DNA of 64,000 nt, from NCBI GenBank assembly GCA_964019055.1, contig OZ025224.1:2658001-2722000 (forward strand), written 5' to 3'. Positions 23,374 to 33,845 of this stretch are shown piece by piece. Origin of the DNA: Anthopleura xanthogrammica (Eukaryota; Cnidaria; Anthozoa; Actiniaria; Actiniidae). The number at the start of each line of letters is the position of its first letter. The stretch's first letter is position 1. Position numbers and translations under genes: made by a program. Below the pieces are notes generated by a model, which did no database searches, was not told the DNA's origin, and saw only the letters and a program-made list of their open reading frames with translations.

Positions 23374-23641
23374 CAGTGCGACTACTCCAACCGAGGCCAC
23401 CCAAGCAAATTTTCATATAAATTAGCCAATCACGAGTCGGTATTTAAACAATAGAATAGGGACAAATTTTGCCTTAAAAACATATATTTTACTTTATACT
23501 TGTGTATTTATGATCAGTAGTGAACAAGAAACAGTTTAAACTCCAGAAGTCGTCACCATCCTGTTATTCAGCGTCCAAAACGTGATTTATAAATTTGATT
23601 TAGAATTTGTTTGGGTGGCCTTGGTTTGAGCAGTCGCACTG
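23374..23641. mobile_element. TA-flanked MITE with CAGTGCGAC ends
   Basis: It begins CAGTGCGACTACTCCAACC and ends in the inverse GGTTTGAGCAGTCGCACTG, with TA on both sides (23372-23373 and 23642-23643). An inner arm carries CCACCCAAGCAAATTTT. The CAGTG end and TA duplication are typical of Tc1/mariner-type MITEs. Confidence 0.8.
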
Positions 23642-23830
23642 TAAGAAGTTCCATTGGAAGTTCTTTTGTACTGAGTATCCATGTGCTAGCGCGTGACATC
23701 TGCATGTCAATCCAAACCTTCCAATAGATGGTACACAGAAAGTGTACTAATAAAGATTTCATAAACGAGTCAAGACCGCAAGATTTTCAAGCATTTTGAA
23801 GAGTCAAAACCTAATTCAAAAACACCAAAC

Positions 23831-24757
23831 TATAATAATAATAATAATTTAATGCTTATATAAAGCTATTTAACAATAAAAGATCAATAGCGCTTTACAA
23901 AATGTTATAAAATATAAGTATATTTACATTACAAGTGTACATAGTTAGAGTGTATTTAGATATAATGTTAATTGAGTCAGTTTATAAAAGTATTAAGTTC
24001 ATGAAGTTCATGTATATATATATATATATGTAGTTAAATAGATTTAAAATATAATATTTAAATGTTATTTAAAATAATTTCTAAATAAAAATGTTTTTAC
24101 TTCTTTCTTAAAAGCGCTCAGGCTAGAAATGTTTTTTATTTCAATTGGAAGAGTGTTCCAGAGGGAGGGTGCTGCAACTTGAAAGGCACGGCCACCCAAT
24201 GTTGGTAGGACTTTATACTTCGGTCTCTCCAATAATGTACTATGATTAGACCTTAGACTGTAGGTTGATTTGTCTTTGACTTTGACAAGATCCTTGATGT
24301 AACTGGGCGCTAAACCATGTATGGCTTTAAAAGTTATAAGAAGGATTTTGAAGTGGATACGTGCTTGAATGGGAAGCCAGTGTAGGTCAAATAGTATCGG
24401 AGTAATGTGAGAAAATTTCCCAACATCTTTCACTAATCTTGCAGCTGCATTCTGTACACGCTGTAGTTTTGCGATTTGCTCTTTGGGAAGGCCAAAATAC
24501 AGACTGTTGCAATAGTCAAGCCTGCTTGTGACAAAAGCATGTACTAATGTGAGAAGTGACTTGGCAGAAAGGTATGGCTTGATTCGGCGAATGTTGTGTA
24601 GATGGAAAAAGGCAGATTTACAAGTGTTGGTGATTTGTTCCGACATATTCAGATTCTTGTTAAGCCAACAGCCAAGATTCTTGACGGTTGTGCTGGAATT
24701 TAAGGGGCAGTCTTCCCATGTGTTCTTCTTAATACTTGACTTTTGTTTCAACTCAGT
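23831..24757 (-). pseudogene. 3' end of a LINE (RT C-terminal region) with 3' tail
   Basis: On the minus strand the frame 24065-24751 is open for 228 codons: SSTTVKNLGCWLN (RT thumb entry), SRLDYCNSLYFGLPKEQI, KLQRVQNAAARLV, FDLHWLPIQARIHFKILL, PSYIKDLVK, and the terminal VAAPSLWNTLPIEIKN..FKKEVKTFLF. This is the standard CR1/L2-like LINE C-terminus. The 3' flank ends in an (AAT)n-like tail near 23833-23846. It is 5'-truncated, as is common for LINEs. It abuts the sulfotransferase gene stop codon, within about 6 bp. The frame is intact, so insertion was fairly recent. Confidence 0.88.
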
Positions 24758-25488
24758 TAGAATAGTCTAAACAAGTACACTAACATCACACCTAACAAAG
24801 CAACGACCACTACAGAACATAGCATAACAACTCTAACTTCTCGTACTATTTTTCTTCCCAACTCGGTTTCTGTTTGGAAAGAGGAGACAATTTTGCCCTT
24901 GACATTCAAGTATGGAAATGGCTGGTCTGGGATCTTCTTGCCAGTGAACTCACACAATGGTTCCCATCCTTGTTTAACACTGTAAACAAGCAGCTTGTCT
25001 GCAGGAACTACAGACTTGACTCGATCGTTGTGCCAGCGATATCGCTTGCGACAGATGTAGGATGACTTTGAATCAGCAATCCCTATGGCTGCCATCCTTG
25101 TGTTAAGTAGTATAAAGACCAGGTTTTTGCATGTTGGAAGCAAGAATTTCAACTTCATAAGGAGGGAATTGTTGACAGTTTCGTTGTGTATTCTATAACT
25201 TTTGATCCAAGTATCTTCTTCTCGTTCAGATAGAATAAATTTAGCGTCAGGAAATGCTTCCATCAGTTCTTCGAAGAACACTGAACAGGGGATATCGGTT
25301 ACAACGTCTACATCTTTAAACATGGCATAGAAATCGGGTACCTTTCCATGTTTGTACAAATCTAACCACTCCTCCATGTAGTACAAGATTTGTTCATCGA
25401 AGTCGTAGACTTTGTAGCCGAGAATTCGCAGTGCACGGGCGATGGATTTGGTTCCTGTCTTTGGCAGACCAGCACAGATCAGCTTCAT
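24757..25488 (-). CDS. P-loop sulfotransferase-like membrane protein, intronless
   Basis: A 243-residue single-exon gene. The N-terminus CAGLPKTGTKSIARAL is the 5'-PAPS-binding loop of sulfotransferase-fold proteins, followed by LGYKVYDFDEQ. DAKFILSEREEDTWIKSY is the equivalent of the 3'-phosphate-binding region, and DKLLVYSVKQGWEPLCEF is the C-terminal block. This pattern fits the short family of uncharacterised sulfotransferase-like proteins (Sulfotransfer_4 type) that are numerous in marine invertebrates. The last ~22 residues (VVMLCSVVVVALLGVMLVYL) form a C-terminal membrane anchor. Substrate is unknown. The stop codon is immediately followed by a LINE fragment, so its original 3' UTR may be displaced. 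Confidence 0.85.
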   Translation of the reverse strand: MKLICAGLPKTGTKSIARALRILGYKVYDFDEQILYYMEEWLDLYKHGKVPDFYAMFKDVDVVTDIPCSVFFEELMEAFPDAKFILSEREEDTWIKSYRIHNETVNNSLLMKLKFLLPTCKNLVFILLNTRMAAIGIADSKSSYICRKRYRWHNDRVKSVVPADKLLVYSVKQGWEPLCEFTGKKIPDQPFPYLNVKGKIVSSFQTETELGRKIVREVRVVMLCSVVVVALLGVMLVYLFRLF

Positions 25489-25649
25489 CTTGGCAGGATT
25501 GTAACAAAGTCGAGTTGTTGTGTAGGCGGTTTTGTAGCTAGATGTCAGGAAAGGTGAAGTAGACTGATCGCCTGAGGGGGAGGGGGTAAGGTTAGAAAAT
25601 GATGGGGGGCACTGAAAATGTAGTGACCCTGAAAAGGGGGTCTTGAAAT

Positions 25650-26107
25650 AGAGTGCAAATAATATAACCGTGAAATAGATAGCAAGAAATAGGAGATAGT
25701 TAGTGCTTAGTTAGGCAAGACATAGGAAATAAGCGAGGCATGACAGGAGCACGGGCTTTTTCTAGATCAACGACTCAGTGCACAAAAGAATGTGTTTCTG
25801 ACGTTTAATGAGTTAAAAATGAAGACACAGGTCAATAAATCAAGACGCAGATACAACTATTTGAATTGTAATACTGATAGATTAATGTGGAATAAAAGTT
25901 TGTTCAAATTATCACGGTTGTTTTCTTTATTCCGCATTACAAAACCGCAGCGTAGCGGTGATCATTTGACTAATTAAACATGCTTGCACGTGCAAGACCC
26001 GTCACGGCTCGCTTATTTCTCCACTAATCAAATTTAGGCAGAACTTAGGACATAATTAGTCATTAGTTAGCTAGCTAACTATTTCACGGTTATATTATTT
26101 GCACTCT
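25650..26107. mobile_element. Fold-back element with AGAGTGCAAATAATATAACC ends
   Basis: About 28 bp of terminal inverted repeat (GAGTGCAAATAATATAACCG..TGAAATAG) lies at 25650-25678 and 26080-26107. Inner matches (GAAATAAGCGAG against CTCGCTTATTTC) give partial long arms. It is non-coding. Confidence 0.75.
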
Positions 26108-27562
26108 AATAATTGATGAGTTATATTTAGGAGAGCCTTCAAAATGCTGGAAATAAATTAACATAAGGTACCGAAGAAAATTGGGCATACTAATGGTCCG
26201 TGACTGTACGGGAAAAAAATGCTTTTTTGCCATTTTCTTACCCACCTAACCCCCATCGGATAAATAATGAACAGTTCCTAATATCAGGCGTCTTTGAGGA
26301 AATGAAAGTTCTTTGTGGCCTACTTTAAGTTATGCAAGAAATATTTGAAAACATTGACGAAGGTCATTATCTCTGCATTTGCTAGGCTCGTGTGTATACT
26401 AGAAACTACAAGTGACTCGTGGGATATTCCACAGTATACCACTCGAAACCATTGTATAACTAGTAATAGTATATATCACCTGGCTTTTTCAAACTTTCTC
26501 CGGGCATTTACGAAAATTTAACGATGGAAACACCTAATATTTATCAACTAAAGATCTTGCGTGACCTAATTTTATGCCGGCTTTAAGTTCTGAAATCATA
26601 AGCGAAGGTTATTATGTCTGCTTTTATATGATTCGCTTTACAATAGAGCAGAACAGTTCCAGTTCGTCGATAACATTATATGCTAATACTTTGAATACGA
26701 AATGGCCGCAGAGCATGTTTTTGAATAATATAAACTGTGAAATTTAGTTTTCGTGTTAGTGTTTTGGCGAGCGGTGTACAGCTATTTCAAAAAAGGTTGG
26801 TGAAGGTATTGTTGCATATATATTTTCTACTTCTTTCTGGTTTCAACGTCCTTGCATATCTGTTTAATTATCCCCACCCCCTCGGATAGATAATGAACGG
26901 TCCCTAATATCAGGCCTCTTTAAGAAAATGTCTCTATTTTGATTATCGTTTACTCTCTCTGGTTTACTCTTCTTTATCCAACACCATAGAAAAGACAGCC
27001 AATCAGAAAGCAGGAAAGCGCGCCGTCGGTATTTCACTCTTCCTTCCCATAATTCCCCTATGGTATCCTATGTGTGAAATTTTAGCCACAGAATTTTAGG
27101 TGTAGAAAATTAAAAACTGTGCGTGTGCGGTATTTACCAGTATTTGTCATGTTATGAGCCGCTTTTAAGTAGAGTAAAAGCCGAAGCGCTGTGTAAACAA
27201 ATTGCTCCCTTGAACGTCAAAATAATTGGATTATCGTAGCAGACGAGAGGACAATAGAAGAGGCCTTTCTTGCCTACCCCTCTCTTTTTTCTGTGTTTAA
27301 GGCGAATTTGATAAACTTATTAAAGAGTGATAATAAGTAACTTTGGCCGAGTAGAACTGGAACATACTAGGTTAAAATATCAACGGACCGTTCAAAGGTA
27401 CGAGGCTTGAATTGGTGGCCCTAAAGATGGACAACAGAGGCTAAATAAAAGGTCAAATAGACTGAATGGCGCTTCATTTCAAGTAAAGAACAACAGATAA
27501 GTACAATAACATGTAACATTTATTACAAATTCACAAAACGGCTTTGTCCTAATGCCCTTTTT
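26108..27562. other. Intergenic, repeat fragments only
   Basis: It carries a half copy (26395-26460) of the palindrome at 38884-39013 and a half copy (about 26978-27060) of the palindrome at 39340-39482. No gene recognised. Confidence 0.5.
26395..26460. repeat. Half copy of the ACTACAAGTGACTCGTGGG repeat family
   Basis: Shares TATACTAGAAACTACAAGTG, CTCGTGGGATATTCCACA and CCATTGTATAAC with 38884-39013. Confidence 0.7.
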
Positions 27563-27775
27563 TACATCCCGCAGTATCTATACCTACAGATCAAAGAGAA
27601 AGCCGCTGCCGCGCATGTCGGGATGACAGAAGGTCGGTGGTCTGTTGCGCTGAGGGCGCAGGTGTTTGAAGAGCGGTGATTTGAGTTGATTATTTGATAT
27701 AACAGAAAGCGATTAATACCGCGCTCAAGGTGATTGAGATTGAAAAGCATTTAGCGCGGGAAACAAAGTTAAAGA
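27563..27775 (-). promoter_or_regulatory. Inverted copy of the homeobox promoter block, without the gene
   Basis: On the minus strand this matches 878-1097 at about 94%, ending in a weakened TATA (TATAGATA at about 27575-27582). Downstream on the minus strand no homeobox or other coding frame follows. It is either an orphan promoter from a lost paralogue, a promoter for a non-coding transcript, or a duplicated enhancer. Confidence 0.6.
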
Positions 27776-28633
27776 ACACTGGACGGTAGACGTTAACCCC
27801 TAATGCGCGTGCCCTCTTTGTAAATGCCGCTGTACAAACAATGGCCCAATGCAGTTCATTTAACATCGCCAAAGAATCCGCTGATTTGATTGAATGTAAA
27901 AGAAGCTAAAATCTCTATTTCTTAGCCGAAAAGCTGGAGACTCTAAGCTTCAAGCACAGGAGTTCACCAAAAGCATAGTATAAGATGGCAGGTCTCTCTC
28001 TTCTTATAACTCCTCTGTAAATTCCTATTGCTGGGATACCTGTGGCTAGACATAGGATATCTTTTTGACATTTTTTCTGGGATAGGGTTTTGTTTTAGTT
28101 GTTTTAGCCTGGTAGGCTACGTTTTCTGCCGGCACAAAAAAAAAAAAAAAAACGATTTAAATTCAATTAAACAATTGCCAAATAGTTATTGGGATAGGGT
28201 TTACAATTCTTAGGTTTAGTCTGGGGTAGGGTATATGAAATCAAAATTCTAGGTCTGGGATAGGGTCAGGGTTTTGAGGACCTGGCGGTACACCCCCACC
28301 CAAGTTGGGGTGGTAGTACCCCCCCCCCCCCCCCGGGTGTGAACAATGGCGTCCTTTCGTTTATACGTGTTCAATCATTGAGATAACAATTTGGTGATTT
28401 ATTCTATATCCACAAATGTCTGAACAAGTTTTTAAACTTTTTAAACGAGTTCTTAAAAGATCCTAAAAAGCTTGCTAATAAGCTAAATGTCTTATATATA
28501 AAGCATCAAGAATGCGAGAATATCTAAAATACTTTGGTTTGAACTAACATGTTAAGTGTGAACAATAAACTTCTTTTGTATTTAGTATAATTGTGAATCG
28601 AATAAAAATATTTAAAAAATAAATAAATAAATA
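27776..28633. other. Intergenic, nothing recognised
   Basis: It contains an A-run (28137-28152), a C-run (28319-28334) and one dispersed box (28032-28045). No gene, although an upstream exon of the 28634 frame could lie here and I cannot define one. Confidence 0.4.
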
Positions 28634-28993
28634 ATGGACATCATAGTCAAACTTAAAGACTTTAAAGACAACATATTCATGATCGCGAACTTGATCAAGA
28701 AAGTTAGTGGCTTGTTATATCTTCATGTTGATGCTAGAATAGCGGGCTTATTGAGGGAATGCACAGCAGAGGATTCCTACCTGAGCGGACAACGACTTCC
28801 CTCGACATGCAAGCATCTCAACGATCTGATCACAAAAAAAGCAAGTGCAAATACTATAATGACTCCTGCCTATGTGGCGTACGTTGTTACAATTACCGTG
28901 ATAGTGTGTATACAGTGTATAGGAGTCTCGGTTCTAACCTTGTATTGTTATCTTGTTCACTTGCGATGGAGGAAGAAAGGGAAATTCCCCTAA
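28634..28993 (+). CDS. Short member of the unrecognised family (member C), possibly a fragment
   Basis: A 119-residue frame. Residues 55-90 (LPSTCKHLNDLITKK, then TPAYVAYVVTITVIV) align with FPTTHKFIENLVQQG..NPAYFGASVYITAVLVL of the 29432 gene and with the 5566-6393 gene, in the same order and spacing. The hydrophobic segment after PAY is longer here (about 80-107) and forms a plain transmembrane helix, followed by a basic end (LRWRKKGKFP). No signal peptide and no central hairpin are present, so this is the N-terminal half of the family only. It could be a truncated gene, the last exon of a longer gene with an undetected 5' exon, or a decayed copy. It lies 438 bp upstream of the long member on the same strand. 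Confidence 0.5.
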   Translation: MDIIVKLKDFKDNIFMIANLIKKVSGLLYLHVDARIAGLLRECTAEDSYLSGQRLPSTCKHLNDLITKKASANTIMTPAYVAYVVTITVIVCIQCIGVSVLTLYCYLVHLRWRKKGKFP

Positions 28994-29291
28994 TTTTAGA
29001 TTCAAAGTTCAATCTGTGTCTGTGTATGCTATATGTGGGGTTTCCCGTCTCTGCTACTTAATTTTCTAATCGTCTCAAACAAAAACTACTACTATGAATC
29101 AAGGCATCAGAAAGCTTTCGGTCTTATTTTTATATCTGTTATATTAGCTTTAAACTGATGTGTACATACGTTGTTTCTCGAATTTCTGTCTTCTTGAAGT
29201 TTGGAGCCTTTACAGCATAAATTACATATATAGCGTGACATTAGATCACCCTTTCTATCAAACGCAGCCAATGGAAGCGCGCCACCAAACA

Positions 29292-29302
29292 GGGGAATCC
29301 CC
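29292..29302. promoter_or_regulatory. NF-kB-like palindrome upstream of member B
   Basis: GGGGAATCCCC matches the Rel/NF-kB consensus GGGRNWYYCC. It lies about 130 bp upstream of the ATG at 29432. A single 11-bp match is only suggestive. Confidence 0.4.
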
Positions 29303-29431
29303 TACTAGTTTGCACCACAAGAGCCAATAAAGAGCTTATTTACATTACTTTTTCTCAGAATTGGTTAGTTCGTTGAATAAGATATTTGTAGAGGTGTCAT
29401 TCTTGTCAAGTAAAACCCATCGAGTTCCACC

Positions 29432-30436
29432 ATGACTGTGTGGAAGAAAGCAATTTGTTTTTTGGTTTTGTTAGGCCTGTTTTTCGAAAATTCATCTGGG
29501 TTTTTACCAGACAAATGCAACATCGACCTTGACCCGACTAAACTCTTCGAAGGAAACGTTGATTCGAGAGATGTACTCAAAGGAGCGATGTGTGTTGGCA
29601 GTCTGCTGAAGGCAAATTACGACCTAGTACAGAAGTTTCCAACAACACATAAATTCATTGAGAATTTGGTTCAACAAGGAACACGTGCGATTACAGATAA
29701 CCCAGCCTATTTTGGAGCTAGTGTTTACATCACGGCTGTCCTCGTGTTGTCACATTATTATGCCGTCGACGCAAAAAAGCAGTTAATGCGAGCAAAATTC
29801 GAGCAAGACGATCTGAATATGGCCATTGGCACAGAAATCATTCCCATCCTTCGATTCCTCGACACGGGTCTGATAAAGGAAGGCGTCGAGAATGGCATGA
29901 CAACATTTTGCTCGACGAAGACATCAGAATTCGATGCAACCATCCAAAATGCAGTCGATAATCTTCAAAAAGTCCGTAAGAATATTGAAAAGAAAATGGA
30001 GGAGTCTAAAACTGGTGAAGATAACAACGGCTTTTTTCAGAAGCTAAGTGGTGGAGCCGGTGCGGCAGGGTTGGCTGCGGTAGCATTCGCTCCATGTCCT
30101 TTCACGGCTTTCCTCGTGTGTCCAGCATTGATTGCAGGTACTGCTGGTGTTATCTCAGGCGCTACTGGTTACTACTTTTTTGAGAGTAACAAGCTAACAC
30201 ACCAAGAAGCTTTCGAACTTCTGGAGCAAGCAAGAGGTAGAGCAATGACTGCTGAGGTATTATTAATGAGAGCTCGTGCTAACATGGGCCTCGCTTGTAT
30301 GAGTGAGCCATCTGCTGCTGACCAAATCATCGTCAACATCATTCTTTTTTTAATAACAATAATAATAATCAGTAGTCTTTATCAAACATTATATACGTAC
30401 ATGGCAACAAAACCTGCCAGTTTACAACAAGAATAA
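29432..30436 (+). CDS. Secreted/membrane protein of an unrecognised family (member B)
   Basis: A single-exon gene of 334 residues; I do not recognise the family. Residues 1-23 form a signal peptide (FLVLLGLFFENSSG). KFPTTHKFIENLVQQG and PAYFGASVYITAV (69-104) match members A and C. Cys160 (FCSTK) corresponds to Cys138 of A. A charged helix (about 163-195) follows, then a central hydrophobic hairpin (about 208-247) rich in Gly/Ala/Cys/Pro, then GYYFFESNKLTHQEAFELLE (A has YDYGESRALAYEQTLKLLE), and Cys289 in GLACMSE, matching A's QLACPAE. Unlike A it has an added C-terminal membrane helix (298-318, IIVNIILFLITIIIISS). The paired cysteines around the hairpin suggest a disulfide. The ATG was chosen by the signal peptide and its ACCATGA context. 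A defence or membrane-insertion role is speculation. Confidence 0.8.
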   Translation: MTVWKKAICFLVLLGLFFENSSGFLPDKCNIDLDPTKLFEGNVDSRDVLKGAMCVGSLLKANYDLVQKFPTTHKFIENLVQQGTRAITDNPAYFGASVYITAVLVLSHYYAVDAKKQLMRAKFEQDDLNMAIGTEIIPILRFLDTGLIKEGVENGMTTFCSTKTSEFDATIQNAVDNLQKVRKNIEKKMEESKTGEDNNGFFQKLSGGAGAAGLAAVAFAPCPFTAFLVCPALIAGTAGVISGATGYYFFESNKLTHQEAFELLEQARGRAMTAEVLLMRARANMGLACMSEPSAADQIIVNIILFLITIIIISSLYQTLYTYMATKPASLQQE

Positions 30437-31700
30437 TCACAATAACTGTATTATCTCTGAGGAAATGCAGCCGCGTGACTATGTACAAGATCCTAAATGG
30501 ACTCATTGCTATCCCACATGAGGGCCGGACTATATATCAGATACTCAACTACTCGCAGAAATCACAATTATAAACTGGACACTTTCTCCACATTTTTAGA
30601 TTGTTTCAAATATTCTTTTCCCCCAAGAACTGTTATAGACTGGAACATGCTTAAGAGTGGATGTCTGTAACGATCGAGCAAAATTTAAGATCCGCGGCAA
30701 ACCTCGAGAATTCGATTTCGCTCATACTTTCAAGTTTGATAGAGCAATCTTTCCTGAGAATAACTGTATAGTTGGTTTTATAAAATAATGTTTCATTTCG
30801 GAGAAAAATGCAAATTTACAAAGTCCGCCGAAAATGCCATTTGTAACTATGAATTTTGACTCAACTTTAGTGGTCTCGCGTAGAAAACTGAGTCGCTCCA
30901 AGACCAAAATAACTCCTAATCCTTGTTATATAATCTATTGTTTATTGTTTGAGTGATTTTGAGATAGATTAGCCAATTCTAACCCCTCGAAATAATTTTA
31001 TTCTCTACACCTATATTTTGAGTAGATAAAAATTGATCTTACAAAAAGCCATATAGCAAATGTGCTAAACCTTGAATTCACTTAGAACTTCGGCGATTGA
31101 ATGTTGAAATGATGGTCTTTCAAATCATAGAAAGATTTCTTTGGGCAAATGCTTGTGCGTGACGCTTCACATCGTCGAAGTATGGTGAAATTGTATTTAT
31201 TTTGACCTCTGGTGGTCATTAAAAGCAACTCTAAATCTCGTAGTTTATTTTGACTTCAAGTCAATAAAACCGCTCTAAAAAGCTACAAAAAGATAAAAGA
31301 ATGCTTCTGTTTAGAGAATTCTTACCTGTTTCGATCTGAAAGTGGTATTTTTAGGATCTCTCGGCAAAGTTTTCACTTCCGATTACCGTTACTATAATCC
31401 CCGACTCTTGTCATAAGCTTGTCAACAGTTTCGCCACAGGAAGCCCAACGATGATTACAGACTGGTGAGTTTCCGAAGTATTTTGAGTAAACCTCCCTTT
31501 TTTACCATACTTGTTGTCTCGGAAATGTGTAAAATTATCTCTTATGTAAGCGATGAAATATTTGGTAGGTTTTTGTTATTTTTTTATTAAAATCCAAGAT
31601 CATAATAACATATACCACATTCCGCAGTTGAAATAATAACATACTAACTAGTATTTCTGCCAACTTGATTGACGTAGCGTTGTTTTCAGACAAAACTGAG

Positions 31701-32206
31701 TTAGGGACGGACCATTAGATAATTGATGGGGGGGGGGGGGGGGGTTGCAGGAATTTTAGCTGCATGATATTTATTTTTTTGTCCCACCCTCAGCACGTTA
31801 TTTCTTTTCTGCACATCATAACATTGCGCGATATTTTTTTTTAAAAACTAGTATGGAATCATTAATATTATTAATCATCAATAGGGCAAAATTACTGATT
31901 GGTTAATCAAGCAGGGCTTTTGGGCAAAATGTGAAGTCGACATTGAGCGTAATTTTTATTGGGAAGGAGGCTAAATACCGCCAAAGGTGGGCGAACGTAG
32001 GGGGTTTGGTGGCATGCCCCCCCCCCTCGAATTTTTTTGAAAATGGAGACCCTCGGAAATGCAATTTCCAGTGATTTGAGGGGCATTCGCAACATATTTA
32101 TGAAGTTCGTGCTATTCAATTGACCTGTGCTTGCTCGATATTTTTTTGGGGATTTACGCAACCCCCCCCCCCCCCCCCCATCAACTATCTAATGGTCCAT
32201 CCCTTA
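31701..32206. mobile_element. MITE with G-run/C-run inverted ends, inside the 3.2-kb element
   Basis: The left end TTAGGGACGGACCATTAGAT leads into a run of G; the right end is its inverse preceded by a run of C (ATCTAATGGTCCATCCCTTA). Confidence 0.75.
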
Positions 32207-32540
32207 GAGGTATTTCATAGTTACTGTAGTTCTTTACAAATGGAGGTTTGAGGTTCATTTAAATCAATAGTTGGAGGACTCTGTGGTTCCGATAGTCGTG
32301 ACAGAAAACATGAAGTCCATGTTGTTCCTTTACTGTCATGTTCAAAGGATATTTCTAACCATTTATCACTTTTCTCGTTCTCTGGACCGGAGAAGCCATA
32401 CCTTGACATGCTGACCGAATTGGTCAAATCATGCACGTGTAAATCTTAGTCATTTCATATTTGTTTTTTCCATGTATATAGTATGTCCGAGTACAAAAGC
32501 TGGTTGACAACGATAACTTATTTAAAGATATAGTGTAAAA

Positions 32541-32704
32541 TAGCCCACTTTCGATATTCAGGTTGAGTGATCACGTACAAAGCAATTCAAGATGAGGCTC
32601 CGGGGAAACAAAAGAATATATTAGGATTACTCCATTTTTTCCCGGAACTTCGTCTTCCATTGCTTTGTGCGTGATCATTCAACCAGAATATCGAAAGTGG
32701 GCTA
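32541..32704. mobile_element. Short fold-back MITE
   Basis: TAGCCCACTTTCGATATTC is repeated inverted at 32686-32704. Arms extend about 40 bp with GTGATCACG. It lies in the spacer of the 3.2-kb element. Confidence 0.8.
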
Positions 32705-33845
32705 GTAAACCATCAACTCCAACCCCCACATCCCCGGTGGGGGGATATCCGATTGTTATTACTACGAGAAAGAGAATTTTGGTACCTTTTAGGGGTCATT
32801 TTGAAAATTTCCGACTAGCATCTCTGCCCTTCTATATGTGGGAGTTCCCCTTCCCGGGCCCCAGATAAACATGGCACCAAGGGTTTTAACTTTCGACTTT
32901 TGTGTAGCTTAAAGTTTATGGTTTGTATATAAATTTGTATATAGTAATTCCTATGATGTACAGAGTATGACAATAAATCAAACCTAATTCTTGGTGGCCA
33001 TAATTTTGACAAAAAAGGTGTATAAATTTGATCTTATGTCAGTTATATAATCATCGTTGGGCTTCCTGTGGCGAAACTGTTGACAAGCTTGTGAGAAGAG
33101 TCGGGGATTATAGTAACGGTAATCGGAAGTGAAAACTTTGCCGAGAGATCCTAAAAATACCACTTTCAGATCGAAACAGGTAAGAATTCTCTAAAACAGA
33201 AGCATTCTTTTATCTTTTTGTAGCTTTTTAGAGCGGTTTTATTGACTTGAAGTCAAAATAAACTACGAGATCTCGTGTTGCTTTTAATGACCACCAGAGG
33301 TCAAATAAATACAATTTCACCATACTTCGACGATGTGAAGCGTCACGCACAAGCATTTGCCCAAAGAAATCTTTCTATGATTTGAAAGACCATCATTTCA
33401 ACATTCAATCGCCGAAGTTCTAAGTGAATTCAAGGTTTAGCACATTTGCTATATGGCTTTTTGTAAGATCAATTTTTATCTACTCAAAATATAGGTGTAG
33501 AGAATAAAATTATTTCGAGGGGTTAGAATTGGCTAATCTATCTCAAAATCACTCAAACAATAAACAATAGATTATATAACAAGGATTAGGAGTTATTTTG
33601 GTCTTGGAGCGACTCAGTTTTCTACGCGAGACCACTAAAGTTGAGTCAAAATTCATAGTTACAAATGGCATTTTCGGCGGACTTTGTAAATTTGCATTTT
33701 TCTCCGAAATGAAACATTATTTTATAAAACCAACTATACAGTTATTCTCAGGAAAGATTGCTCTATCAAACTTGAAAGTATGAGCGAAATCGAATTCTCG
33801 AGGTTTGCCGTCACTTGTTTGATTTTTACGGACAGTCACTCTTAA

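Larger units (their letters stand above)
30651..33845. mobile_element. 3.2-kb element with ~800-bp terminal inverted repeats
   Basis: The left arm (30651-31456) and right arm (33049-33845) are near-identical inverse copies; a 61-codon non-gene frame is identical in both. The ends read TTAAGAGTG on both sides (minus on the right), giving TTAA at 30651-30654 and 33842-33845. The spacer (about 1.6 kb) holds two further MITEs. No transposase is visible, so it is non-autonomous. A transcript would fold into an ~800-bp double-stranded RNA. Confidence 0.85.

Noticed and set aside
22983..23454. Open frames encoding YRLSPIA repeats
   Set aside because: Translation of the CGCCTAT satellite; a 7-bp unit keeps all frames open.
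6393..30436. Homeobox gene plus family gene duplicated together as one inverted block
   Set aside because: The relative order and orientation of the promoter copy and members B/C do not match a simple inverted duplication of 1-6.4 kb.
30722..33783. Identical 61-codon frames at 30722-30907 and 33598-33783, a possible conserved small protein
   Set aside because: The identity follows from both lying in the arms of the 3.2-kb inverted repeat; no domain or start context.
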